DNA of 32,321 nucleotides from a candidate division FCPU426 bacterium (GTDB lineage Bacteria > Oederibacteriota > PGYV01 > Palsa-1178). Made by a program: the position numbers and the translations under genes. The DNA lies in NCBI GenBank assembly GCA_003159495.1, contig PLPI01000041.1, positions 26,224 through 58,544 on the forward strand, read 5' to 3'. This document shows, piece by piece, positions 7,291-13,701 of this stretch; position 1 is the first letter of the stretch; each line of letters starts with the position of its first letter. The notes beneath the pieces are model-generated. The model was not told the DNA's origin. It was given only the letters and a program-made list of their open reading frames with translations, and ran no database searches.

Positions 7291-7686
7291 CTATTTCGTA
7301 TACCTCATCTTCTTGGCTATCTCCATATCCGCCGGAGGCATATCGTATTTCAGCAGTTCCTCCGGAGTTACCCATACAATCAGGTCGTGGACTATCAGTT
7401 GTAATTTATCCGTCAGCAGGCGGGATTTGTAGCATTTCAGGTCTATTATCTTGTCCCCCCTGTCCCATTTGCTCTCCGCATAGAAATCAACCACTTCAAT
7501 ATCCGCATTCAGCTCTTCCTTTATTTCCCTTTTAAGACACTCTTTCTCCGTCTCCCCTGCCTCGAGCTTCCCGCCGGGAAACTCCCATTTACCCGCCATG
7601 CTGCTGCCCGTGTGCCGCCTGGCAAGCAGTATTTTCCCCTCTTTTTCGATTATCGCCCCGAGCACGGTAATTGTTATCAGTCCCAT
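7291..7686 (-). CDS. MutT-type Nudix hydrolase
   Basis: The 131-residue protein is a compact Nudix pyrophosphohydrolase. The Nudix box runs from residue 39 to 61: GKLEAGETEKEC, then LKREIKEELNA, with the catalytic REIKEE core intact; the late Gly of the consensus is Asn. WEFPGGKL just before the box is typical of MutT/8-oxo-dGTP and CTP pyrophosphohydrolase relatives, so a house-cleaning nucleotide phosphatase is likely. The start is ATG 7686, preceded by GAGGTG. A longer frame to 7755 exists only because it reads through the intergenic repeat at 7691-7710 (giving a GEGWGEV peptide) and should not be used. Confidence 0.9.
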   Translation of the reverse strand: MGLITITVLGAIIEKEGKILLARRHTGSSMAGKWEFPGGKLEAGETEKECLKREIKEELNADIEVVDFYAESKWDRGDKIIDLKCYKSRLLTDKLQLIVHDLIVWVTPEELLKYDMPPADMEIAKKMRYTK

Positions 7687-7690
7687 TTTC

Positions 7691-7710
7691 ACCTCACCCC
7701 AACCCTCTCC
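7691..7710. repeat. Dispersed C-rich intergenic repeat, copy 1
   Basis: The plus-strand core ACCTCACCCCAACCCTCT recurs with two mismatches at 28306-28323 and in part at 11186-11206. All three are in intergenic DNA. This copy lies between the Nudix start and the Fic stop and also donates part of the Nudix ribosome-binding site. Confidence 0.6.
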
Positions 7711-7783
7711 TGAAAGGAAAGGGAGAATTAATTCGGACAACCATGTTTTATCCAACTAAACCAGTTTTCCGCCGTCATCATAT

Positions 7784-8842
7784 TTACTTTTTTTTATATC
7801 TCACTCCCCGTCCCGTTCCTATCCTCTCAATAAGCCCTAACATCTCCAGTCTTTTCAGCGCCTGTGCCGCGCTTATGGACGGGATATTCAGTTCTTTTAC
7901 AACATCGGCGTTCTTTATCACATCATACTTCCCGAAAAGTCCCAGTATTAATCCCTGCCTTTCCGATATCATTTTTTCCGGCGCTGTGCCGCCCGCTATT
8001 TTCTCAACTATCCCGGCCTGTTCCCCGAGCACTTCAGTAAAAAAGTTTACAAACATCGAGGCGTCACATTTTTCAGTTTTCCTGAATTTTTGACCTTCAC
8101 GCAGGGCAATATAATACCGTTCCTTATTATCCTCTATTATCTTTTCATGTGACGCGTACTTAACAAAGGTATAGCCCTGTTTTAGCAAAAGAAGGTTTGT
8201 CAGTATCCTGCTTAACCTTCCGTTTCCGTCCTGAAAAGGATGAATGGCAAGAAACTCAAGTATGAAATTGGCAATTACCGGAACAGGATGGAATATTCCG
8301 GCCTTAAGCGTTTCATCCGCCCATTCTATAGCCGCTTTCATTTCAATAGGGGCGAGATATGGTTCGGTGGGGCTAAATACCACAGACCTCTCGCCTGTCA
8401 TGTTATTTATGGCCTCGACTATATTAGGCTGGTTTTTGTATTTTCCCCTGTGATGCCCGTCTTTGTCCGAAAATTCCAGGGTCATTTTATGCAGATGAAG
8501 GATTGAATTCTCGGAAAATTTAATATCTTTGTAATTATCAAATACGCTTTTTATGGTTTCCCCGTATCCCGCGACTTCCTGGGAATCCCGGTCTTTGAGC
8601 TTTGTCACCTTAAGCCCGCCCAGCAGTTTTTTTACCCCCTCATCGGACATTTGGGAGCCTTCTATCCTGGTTGAAGCGCCGGTGGAGGTTACCAGCACAT
8701 TTTGTTTAAGCCTGTTTATTACCTGCGCCCCGGCTTTTATGCCCATATCAACAATTCCCCGGACACGGTCAATATGGTCAAGTCTGGCTTTAAGGCCGGC
8801 CTGTTTTACCCTTAAAAGCCTTGCCGTCAAATATTCTTTCAT
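7784..8842 (-). CDS. Fic family protein (AMP-transferase) with N-terminal inhibitory motif and C-terminal winged helix
   Basis: The 352-residue protein has the full Fic core HPFQDGNGRLSR at residues 201-212, with the catalytic His and the anion-binding GNGR loop. The N-terminal segment has STRIEG (57-62), matching the (S/T)xxxE(G/N) autoinhibitory motif of class II Fic proteins, in which the Glu blocks productive ATP binding. The last 60 residues (LGLFGKYDVIKNADVVKELNIPSISAAQALKRLEMLGLI) form a winged helix, so the protein can probably bind DNA. Fic enzymes usually AMPylate Tyr, Ser or Thr hydroxyls on target proteins; the target here is unknown. GGAGG precedes the ATG. Its promoter is overlapped by three 10-base repeats that may be its own operator. 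Confidence 0.93.
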   Translation of the reverse strand: MKEYLTARLLRVKQAGLKARLDHIDRVRGIVDMGIKAGAQVINRLKQNVLVTSTGASTRIEGSQMSDEGVKKLLGGLKVTKLKDRDSQEVAGYGETIKSVFDNYKDIKFSENSILHLHKMTLEFSDKDGHHRGKYKNQPNIVEAINNMTGERSVVFSPTEPYLAPIEMKAAIEWADETLKAGIFHPVPVIANFILEFLAIHPFQDGNGRLSRILTNLLLLKQGYTFVKYASHEKIIEDNKERYYIALREGQKFRKTEKCDASMFVNFFTEVLGEQAGIVEKIAGGTAPEKMISERQGLILGLFGKYDVIKNADVVKELNIPSISAAQALKRLEMLGLIERIGTGRGVRYKKK

Positions 8843-8866
8843 TTCTTCCTCCGGTCAGTCTGACTA

Positions 8867-8911
8867 TATATGATTGTATATGATTATATACGATTTGAAA
8901 AGTAATGTAAA
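8867..8911 (-). promoter_or_regulatory. fic promoter overlapped by three 10-bp iterons
   Basis: On the minus strand TTTACA (8906-8911), 17 bases and TATAAT (8883-8888) form a strong promoter. Three tandem plus-strand repeats with a 10-base period, TATATGATTG, TATATGATTA and TATACGATTT (8867-8896), cover the -10 box and start region. One repeat per helical turn suggests cooperative repressor binding, possibly by the Fic winged helix. Confidence 0.7.
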
Positions 8912-8974
8912 TAATGTTTTTATGATATACCCAATTATGTCCGATTATACCCGTTTAGAAAAAATAGGCTTATT

Positions 8975-9538
8975 TTATTCCTTTTCCCCGCTGAGAATTT
9001 TGCATGCGTCGGAAATTCTGTCAACTATAGCATCCTGAACTGCCCGCCATGCGGATTCCCTTGTGGCTATCACATTATCCAGTAATTTTTGCGTATTATC
9101 TATCCAGACGGCCTCTTCCTTACTGCCTGGCAATATTGCATAGGGTGAAAACACTGCGTTTCTCGGTTCATTTGTTATTTTAAAATAATCATTCACCGGG
9201 TCGACTTCTTGCGTTACTGCAAGATATGTACTTGCGGAATAAAATACCATTTTATCCCCCTGTGTAATCATATAAAATCTGTTTATTTCGGCCTGTGCAT
9301 CTTTATCATAATAATGGGTGCGTATGATGCCGCTGCTGCGGTCAGCTTCTGTTATTTTTTCATCTGCTGCATTTGCTGCATAAAGCGCCGCGTTAAAAAC
9401 CCTGTCATAAGAATAGTTTTTCCACGGATATCTATACACGGCGGTTTTTGATGATTTTACCACCGCATCTGAGACTATGGCGCATGATGTGAAAATTAAG
9501 CTCAACCCAATTACTGCCAGAACAATGATTTTTTTCAT
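8975..9538 (-). CDS. Hypothetical lipoprotein
   Basis: The 187-residue protein has a lipoprotein signal peptide (MKKIIVLAVIGLSLIFTSC, lipidated Cys19). The rest is a mixed alpha/beta domain starting YRYPWKNYSYDRVFNAALYAANAADEKITEADRSSG, which resembles the repeat-type fold of small envelope lipoproteins of unknown role. GGAGGAG lies directly before the ATG. It is transcribed alone as far as can be seen, with a 16-bp palindrome about 140 bases upstream. No enzymatic residues are evident. Confidence 0.8.
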   Translation of the reverse strand: MKKIIVLAVIGLSLIFTSCAIVSDAVVKSSKTAVYRYPWKNYSYDRVFNAALYAANAADEKITEADRSSGIIRTHYYDKDAQAEINRFYMITQGDKMVFYSASTYLAVTQEVDPVNDYFKITNEPRNAVFSPYAILPGSKEEAVWIDNTQKLLDNVIATRESAWRAVQDAIVDRISDACKILSGEKE

Positions 9539-9674
9539 AACTCCTCCGGATTTTTATTGTAAGCCCCATTGTCTAAACGTGAAAGTTTAACATTTTTTTA
9601 TAAAATATCAAAGGGTTTTTTATTCCATGGATTTTAAAAATACAGAATCAAAATTTTGCCGTATGCTACAAATA

Positions 9675-9690
9675 TGTTACAACTGTAACA
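9675..9690. promoter_or_regulatory. 16-bp palindrome, candidate operator
   Basis: TGTTACA, two bases, TGTAACA is a perfect 7+2+7 inverted repeat in the gap between the lipoprotein start (9538) and the stop of the exported protein (9716). A further half-site, TGTAACAT, follows at 9695-9702. There is no T tract, so it looks like a protein site rather than a terminator. Confidence 0.4.
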
Positions 9691-9715
9691 CATATGTAAC
9701 ATGTCAGTATTTTTT

Positions 9716-10264
9716 TCAGTGAAAAAGCTTGCTTTTTAACGTTTTATCAATAATACCGGATATTTCATCTATGTATTCTTTCGTCAATACGCTCGTTTTT
9801 AATATTTTCAGTATTTTTCCGTCTTTGCCTGTCAAATATATATAAAAAGGGTCCGGATCATCCACGGATAATTTTTTCATCATTGCGTCCTTGTCGCCGG
9901 AATATATAACAAAATCCCCCCACCGCTGCTTTGCAACCGCCCCCCTTAGCGCGTTTGCTATAATACCGCTTATAAACGGCATATCGGGTATGACCGCAGC
10001 CTCGATATATTTTACATCCGGGTTGTTTTTATACCGCGCGGTAAATGTATCAGTCCATGCCTCTGTAAGCGCGATGTCATGTCTGCTGAAAGATAGGGAT
10101 ATCAGGGTGACTGTCGGTGTGACGCTGTCAGGGACGGTTACCATGGTGTCATTTAACGAGCGCGCGGTGAATGAAGGGAACGTGTCGCCGGGTTTCAGGA
10201 CAGCTGCGTGAAGCAGGGAAATAAACGAGGCTGTAATAATAAAAATTATTGCGGTTTTTTTCAT
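9716..10264 (-). CDS. Exported thioredoxin-fold-like protein without a CxxC pair
   Basis: The 182-residue product has a signal peptide (MKKTAIIFIITASFISLLHAA) and then LKPGDTFPSFTARSLNDTMVTVPD, the usual opening of redoxin/TlpA-like domains. At the place where the redox CxxC would stand the sequence reads LISLSFSRHD, so a disulfide-exchange role is unlikely. The late segment DPFYIYLTGKDGKILKILKTSVLTKEYIDEISGII fits the last strands and helix of the fold. It may be a structural or chaperone-like relative, for example ATP10-like; that is a guess. The start at 10264 is preferred because GGGGAG lies ten bases upstream, whereas it abuts the ATG at 10273. It lies 20 bases after the HigA-like gene and may share its transcript. 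Confidence 0.65.
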   Translation of the reverse strand: MKKTAIIFIITASFISLLHAAVLKPGDTFPSFTARSLNDTMVTVPDSVTPTVTLISLSFSRHDIALTEAWTDTFTARYKNNPDVKYIEAAVIPDMPFISGIIANALRGAVAKQRWGDFVIYSGDKDAMMKKLSVDDPDPFYIYLTGKDGKILKILKTSVLTKEYIDEISGIIDKTLKSKLFH

Positions 10265-10284
10265 AGTTTGCATTCTCCCCGGTG

Positions 10285-10584
10285 TTATGACAGTTTAATT
10301 ACGAGTTTTTTACCCATTCCCTGTGCCACCTTAAATAATGTTTTTATGGTGGCGTTTGCGTCGCCTTTTTCAAGCCTTGAAATTTCCTGCTGCTTTAATC
10401 CCGCCTTTTGCGCGAGAACCTTCTGGGTAAAATGAATCTTAAGCCGTTCCTCCTGCAGTGTTTCAGCCATAGCGTACATCATCTTTTCAGTGTTGTATGC
10501 TTTTCTGTATTCGGCGTTTTTAGCGTGTTGCCCGACCCTGTTTTTATATATACTATAATCAATAGTAATTTTCTCTTTTTTCAT
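10285..10584 (-). CDS. higA: HigA-type XRE antitoxin
   Basis: The 99-residue protein has a Cro/C1-type helix-turn-helix at about residues 53-75 (FTQKVLAQKAGLKQQEISRLEKG). It ends with the hydrophobic strand KLVIKLS typical of HigA-like antitoxins. It begins one base after the stop of the RelE/HigB-like toxin gene, and its AAGGAG ribosome site lies inside the end of the toxin gene. The order toxin first, antitoxin second is the HigBA arrangement. The antitoxin binds the toxin and represses the shared promoter, which carries a 22-bp palindrome. Confidence 0.88.
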   Translation of the reverse strand: MKKEKITIDYSIYKNRVGQHAKNAEYRKAYNTEKMMYAMAETLQEERLKIHFTQKVLAQKAGLKQQEISRLEKGDANATIKTLFKVAQGMGKKLVIKLS

Positions 10585-10585
10585 C

Positions 10586-10942
10586 TTACATCTCCTTTTT
10601 GTCCGTAATACTAATTACTTTTTTCATTATTAAAACCGCCTTATCAATATCTTTTTGTTTAAAATCTTTTTTATCAACAGCATGCACAAATACCGCGCTT
10701 TTCCCGTGCCAAAAATAGAACAGCCTGTATTCTTCAGTATTTATGCCCGGCCTTAATTCCCATATCTTATCCCTTAGATATGCGGCATATGGCCGTTTAA
10801 GTTTCGGCCCCTTTTCCTCCAACAACGCCATTAAAAAATAAATTTTACCTTTTCCTGCGTGATTTTTTGATTCAATAAATTTATCAACAGGACATCTGCT
10901 GCCGATCCAGTAAAATGCAATTTTATAACTATAACGCATCAT
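10586..10942 (-). CDS. higB: HigB/RelE-superfamily mRNA-interferase toxin
   Basis: The 118-residue protein fits the HigB/Gp49-like branch of the RelE superfamily. Key features are KRPYAAYLRDKIWELRPGINTEEYRLFYFW in the middle and FVHAVDKKDFKQKDIDKAV near the end, with the basic residues used for mRNA contact. Such toxins cleave mRNA at the ribosome and are held inactive by the adjacent antitoxin. GAGGGG precedes the first of two consecutive ATG codons. The gene is the promoter-proximal member of a two-gene module and its frame is intact. Confidence 0.88.
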   Translation of the reverse strand: MMRYSYKIAFYWIGSRCPVDKFIESKNHAGKGKIYFLMALLEEKGPKLKRPYAAYLRDKIWELRPGINTEEYRLFYFWHGKSAVFVHAVDKKDFKQKDIDKAVLIMKKVISITDKKEM

Positions 10943-10966
10943 AACTTACCCCTCAATTCAATGTTT

Positions 10967-10995
10967 ATAATACAATATATATCTTGTATTGTCAA
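10967..10995 (-). promoter_or_regulatory. higBA promoter with palindromic operator
   Basis: On the minus strand TTGACA (10990-10995), 17 bases and TATTAT (10967-10972) form the promoter. Perfect 7-base inverted repeats AATACAA and TTGTATT (10969-10975, 10984-10990) cover the spacer and -10 box. This is the expected target for the HigA dimer. Confidence 0.8.
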
Positions 10996-11131
10996 GCCGC
11001 CTTATATTTGGGAATATATATCAGATTCTATGTGGTAAATTACCGTCGGCTTTGTCGGCGGCTTTTCAAATACACCCTTCCCACCGATGGTGCTATTTTC
11101 AGTATTACTTTGCCGGGTAGATAGTCGGTTT

Positions 11132-11220
11132 GGGTGAAGTATCGGCAGTCGGTGTCTCACCTTCATACCTGCCTGCCGCTACTTCACCCTCCTCTGACCC
11201 TCTCCCATCAAGGGAGAGGG
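11132..11220. repeat. Structured intergenic element with nested inverted repeats
   Basis: This is the main content of the 366-base gene-free stretch 10943-11308; the rest holds only the higBA promoter and a C-rich tract near 11250-11270. Long arms GGGTGAAGTA-CGGCAG (11132-11148) and CTGCCG-TACTTCACCC (11173-11189) pair with a single mismatch. Inside them is a small GGTG/CACC hairpin (11151-11161). Directly after comes a perfect 9-bp stem CCCTCTCCC / GGGAGAGGG (11198-11220) that shares the ACCCTCT core of the repeats at 7691 and 28306. No T tract follows, so a terminator role is unlikely. Confidence 0.6.
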
Positions 11221-11308
11221 AATCTGGTGCCCCAAATGTACTGGGCCTTGCCCCCCCCGCACCCCACCCCGACTAAAGTTATTTGATTAGCTATGATTTA
11301 AACAAAAT

Positions 11309-12871
11309 TTAAATGAATATTTTCAAATCCGAAAATATCTTTGTATTTATCACGTTATACGACGAGTACTGATTCTCTTTCGGTGTTTCCCACTGCGGTT
11401 CCACCCTTACCCCTATATTCAATTCATACGACTTCCCGGTAAACCCCATGCCTGCGTTATACCCCAGCTGCATCATCCACGGGTTTTCCTGTGAACCGGT
11501 CGGGCTGGATTCATAGGGACTAGCTCCTGTCTGTTTGCTGTAATTGCTCAAAGCGGTAAAATCAACGCCATATCTAACCGCCATGTTTTCTCCAATAGCT
11601 ATTTCGTTTCCAATCTTTATCCCCATATCATAAGTTAATCCGCTGAGTTCGCCTGTATCATCCCTGGTGTCCGCCCTTTCTTCCTGGTAAAACAGTTCTA
11701 CCGGAACCAGGAAGTTTTTATCCCCAAACGCCTCGCCGGCGGATATTCCGGCAATATTAATCCATCTTTTCCCGCCTGTCATATCGCCGGATAAATAAGT
11801 TTCTGTTACTTTAACTCCAGCGTTGATACCGCCGAGATCGGCCCTGAAAGCCGCCTCGCCGTCAAACCCGGTGCCGTTTTTTAACACCATATAATCCGGG
11901 CTTTTAGTTGTTGTAAATACGCCTGTTGTCTTATCAGTATCAACTTCGGTAAATTTGTCGGTAATACTCATATCAACCAAAACCCCTGCTTTGATATCAA
12001 ACTGTGTCCTGTTAGTTTTTGCGGAAGCCGCTCCTAAGCTGATTCTGGTTCCCCCGACGTAATCGTCTATATAACCCTCCACGGCAGTCGGTGTGCTATT
12101 ATAATAGTTTTCTGATGTGTAATATAGATGGGTGTTAAAAAACTGGAATGGCGCTTCTCCCCTTGTATAATCACCCGGATCCATAATAAGGTCATAATTT
12201 TCATAACCTGTTACAAAGAGTGCCGTCTTATTGCCGAGAGATAACGCATAACTCCAACCATCTGCGGTATCAGGTAGAAATGCTCCTGATATCTCATATT
12301 CGAGCTTATCTATCCAGGAATTGTTTTTTGAGTTATCCTGAAATGTATCATAATATCCCTGCCACAAATATCCAAGTGTCGCCGACGCTGCAAAATTTGT
12401 GTTGAGTTTCTGCGCGTAATTTACTTCCCCGCCGGTTAAAATTTGCCCATAATTTTCTTTATCCGACATATACGTTTGATTTCCACCAAAACCCGAAATC
12501 AGGGGTTTTATAATGAGAACAGAATCCGGCGATAAAAAATACTGTATGCCGTCGTTTGAAGGGAATGTAGTACCTGTGCCGCCGCCGATAAGAAATTCTG
12601 ACCTTTTGCTGTAAACATCACCATTCGTATTATATGTATAAACATCAAATTCCGGATAAATCGCCACAAATGATGTTTGCGGCCTCATGAAAATCCCGGG
12701 TGTAAAGCCTTCGCCGTAAAGGTCAAGCTGGTTGGATTCATCAGCCACGGTTATTTCCGGCCCGCCCATCGAAAGAAGCCTTGCGGGCCCGCCGTCATAA
12801 CCGTTTTCAGCAAAAATATTTAAAGCCAGTACAAAAACAGATAAAAGCAAAAAAAGCGAAATCTTTTTCAT
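11309..12871 (-). CDS. Probable outer-membrane beta-barrel protein
   Basis: The 520-residue protein has a signal peptide (MKKISLFLLLSVFVLALNIFAE) followed by RLLSMGGPEITVADESNQLDLY. That resembles the N-terminal plug of PorV/FadL-like barrels, where MGG and AVAD are typical. The remainder is a succession of amphipathic beta strands rich in Tyr, Gly and Thr, and the protein ends with KIFSDLKIFI, an aromatic/hydrophobic C-terminus fitting a last outer-membrane strand. No periplasmic enzymatic motif is seen. It is the last gene of a three-gene envelope operon, 81 bases after the DNRLRE lipoprotein. It could be a transport channel or an export partner for the two upstream lipoproteins; the specific function is not identifiable. 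Confidence 0.75.
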   Translation of the reverse strand: MKKISLFLLLSVFVLALNIFAENGYDGGPARLLSMGGPEITVADESNQLDLYGEGFTPGIFMRPQTSFVAIYPEFDVYTYNTNGDVYSKRSEFLIGGGTGTTFPSNDGIQYFLSPDSVLIIKPLISGFGGNQTYMSDKENYGQILTGGEVNYAQKLNTNFAASATLGYLWQGYYDTFQDNSKNNSWIDKLEYEISGAFLPDTADGWSYALSLGNKTALFVTGYENYDLIMDPGDYTRGEAPFQFFNTHLYYTSENYYNSTPTAVEGYIDDYVGGTRISLGAASAKTNRTQFDIKAGVLVDMSITDKFTEVDTDKTTGVFTTTKSPDYMVLKNGTGFDGEAAFRADLGGINAGVKVTETYLSGDMTGGKRWINIAGISAGEAFGDKNFLVPVELFYQEERADTRDDTGELSGLTYDMGIKIGNEIAIGENMAVRYGVDFTALSNYSKQTGASPYESSPTGSQENPWMMQLGYNAGMGFTGKSYELNIGVRVEPQWETPKENQYSSYNVINTKIFSDLKIFI

Positions 12872-12952
12872 CGTCCCCTCCCGAAATTTTTTTTGGAATA
12901 ATTTTATTTCCCCTTGTAAAATAAAATTATCGCTGTTATATTTTTTTTAAAA

Positions 12953-13693
12953 TCAATTATATTCCGTTGTGTAATAACTAATCTTAAGCAGGGGCCTGTT
13001 TGACGGCGTCGGGTCACCTGACGGATATATTTCGGCGTATTCGCCCCCGGCTTCGTCACCTGCTATAAATATCATGCCGTAGTTTGTCGACGGGCTGGCA
13101 GCCCACGATAGCACCACAGCAGGGTCAAGGTCTATAGTAACAGTATCATTTGCGCCAAGGTCAAAAGCCGGAGCATTTACAGTCATGGTATTGCTCTCAA
13201 AATCCCCGCCTTCATTAAATTGATTTTTCCAGAAAGTATGTTCAGTGGCGTTGTTCCACCCTGCATAATATTGAGTCCATAATGTTGTTATTTTATGCAC
13301 ATGGACTCCTGTAATTCCAGAACCGACAATATTGCCGTTTGTTTTTATTGTCAGTTCAGCCTTGTCGATCAATATTTTGGAAGAAGGCAACGAACTCAAA
13401 TCAAATTTCACAAGCCCCCTGAACGTGCATAAATTAATCCCTTTGCTCCCAAGCCAGATTGGTTGTGTGTTGGCCGTGTATGTTGCGCCAGAATATCCGC
13501 AAAAAATTGAAGCCTCTATTTGCCCGCTGTAAGACGCCGGATAAATACCATTCTGAAAATTTTTTACATAATAAAGCCCGGATTGCTGGGGCCCTGCCGG
13601 CCCGATTAGCCCGGTTGAGCCTGTTTTCCCGGTACAGGAGAGCAAAATAACAGCAATAATAACGACAAAAACAGATAAAATAGCTTTTTTCAT
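12953..13693 (-). CDS. DNRLRE domain lipoprotein with collagen-like tether (paralogue)
   Basis: The 246-residue protein parallels the one at 2200-2895. The lipobox is LLSC (Cys20), followed by five Gly-X-Y triplets (GKTGSTGLIGPAGPQ) and a beta-rich module. Shared landmarks include LVKFDLSSLPSSKILIDKAELTI, KITTLWTQYYAGWN, SWAASPSTNYGMIF and the closing RPLLKISYY. The Gly-X-Y run is short but has a triplet register and may act as an extended tether between lipid anchor and domain. AGGAGG precedes the ATG and lies at the very end of the upstream lipoprotein gene (8-base gap), so the two are translated from one message. No catalytic residues are recognised. Confidence 0.85.
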   Translation of the reverse strand: MKKAILSVFVVIIAVILLSCTGKTGSTGLIGPAGPQQSGLYYVKNFQNGIYPASYSGQIEASIFCGYSGATYTANTQPIWLGSKGINLCTFRGLVKFDLSSLPSSKILIDKAELTIKTNGNIVGSGITGVHVHKITTLWTQYYAGWNNATEHTFWKNQFNEGGDFESNTMTVNAPAFDLGANDTVTIDLDPAVVLSWAASPSTNYGMIFIAGDEAGGEYAEIYPSGDPTPSNRPLLKISYYTTEYN

Positions 13694-13701
13694 AAAACCT
13701 C

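Noticed and set aside
7687-7755. N-terminal extension of the Nudix protein
   Set aside because: It reads through the dispersed intergenic repeat, and a ribosome site directly precedes the internal ATG at 7686.
10943-11308. CRISPR-like or phage-attachment content in the largest gene-free gap
   Set aside because: There are no regularly spaced direct repeats; the structure is inverted repeats plus a dispersed C-rich motif.
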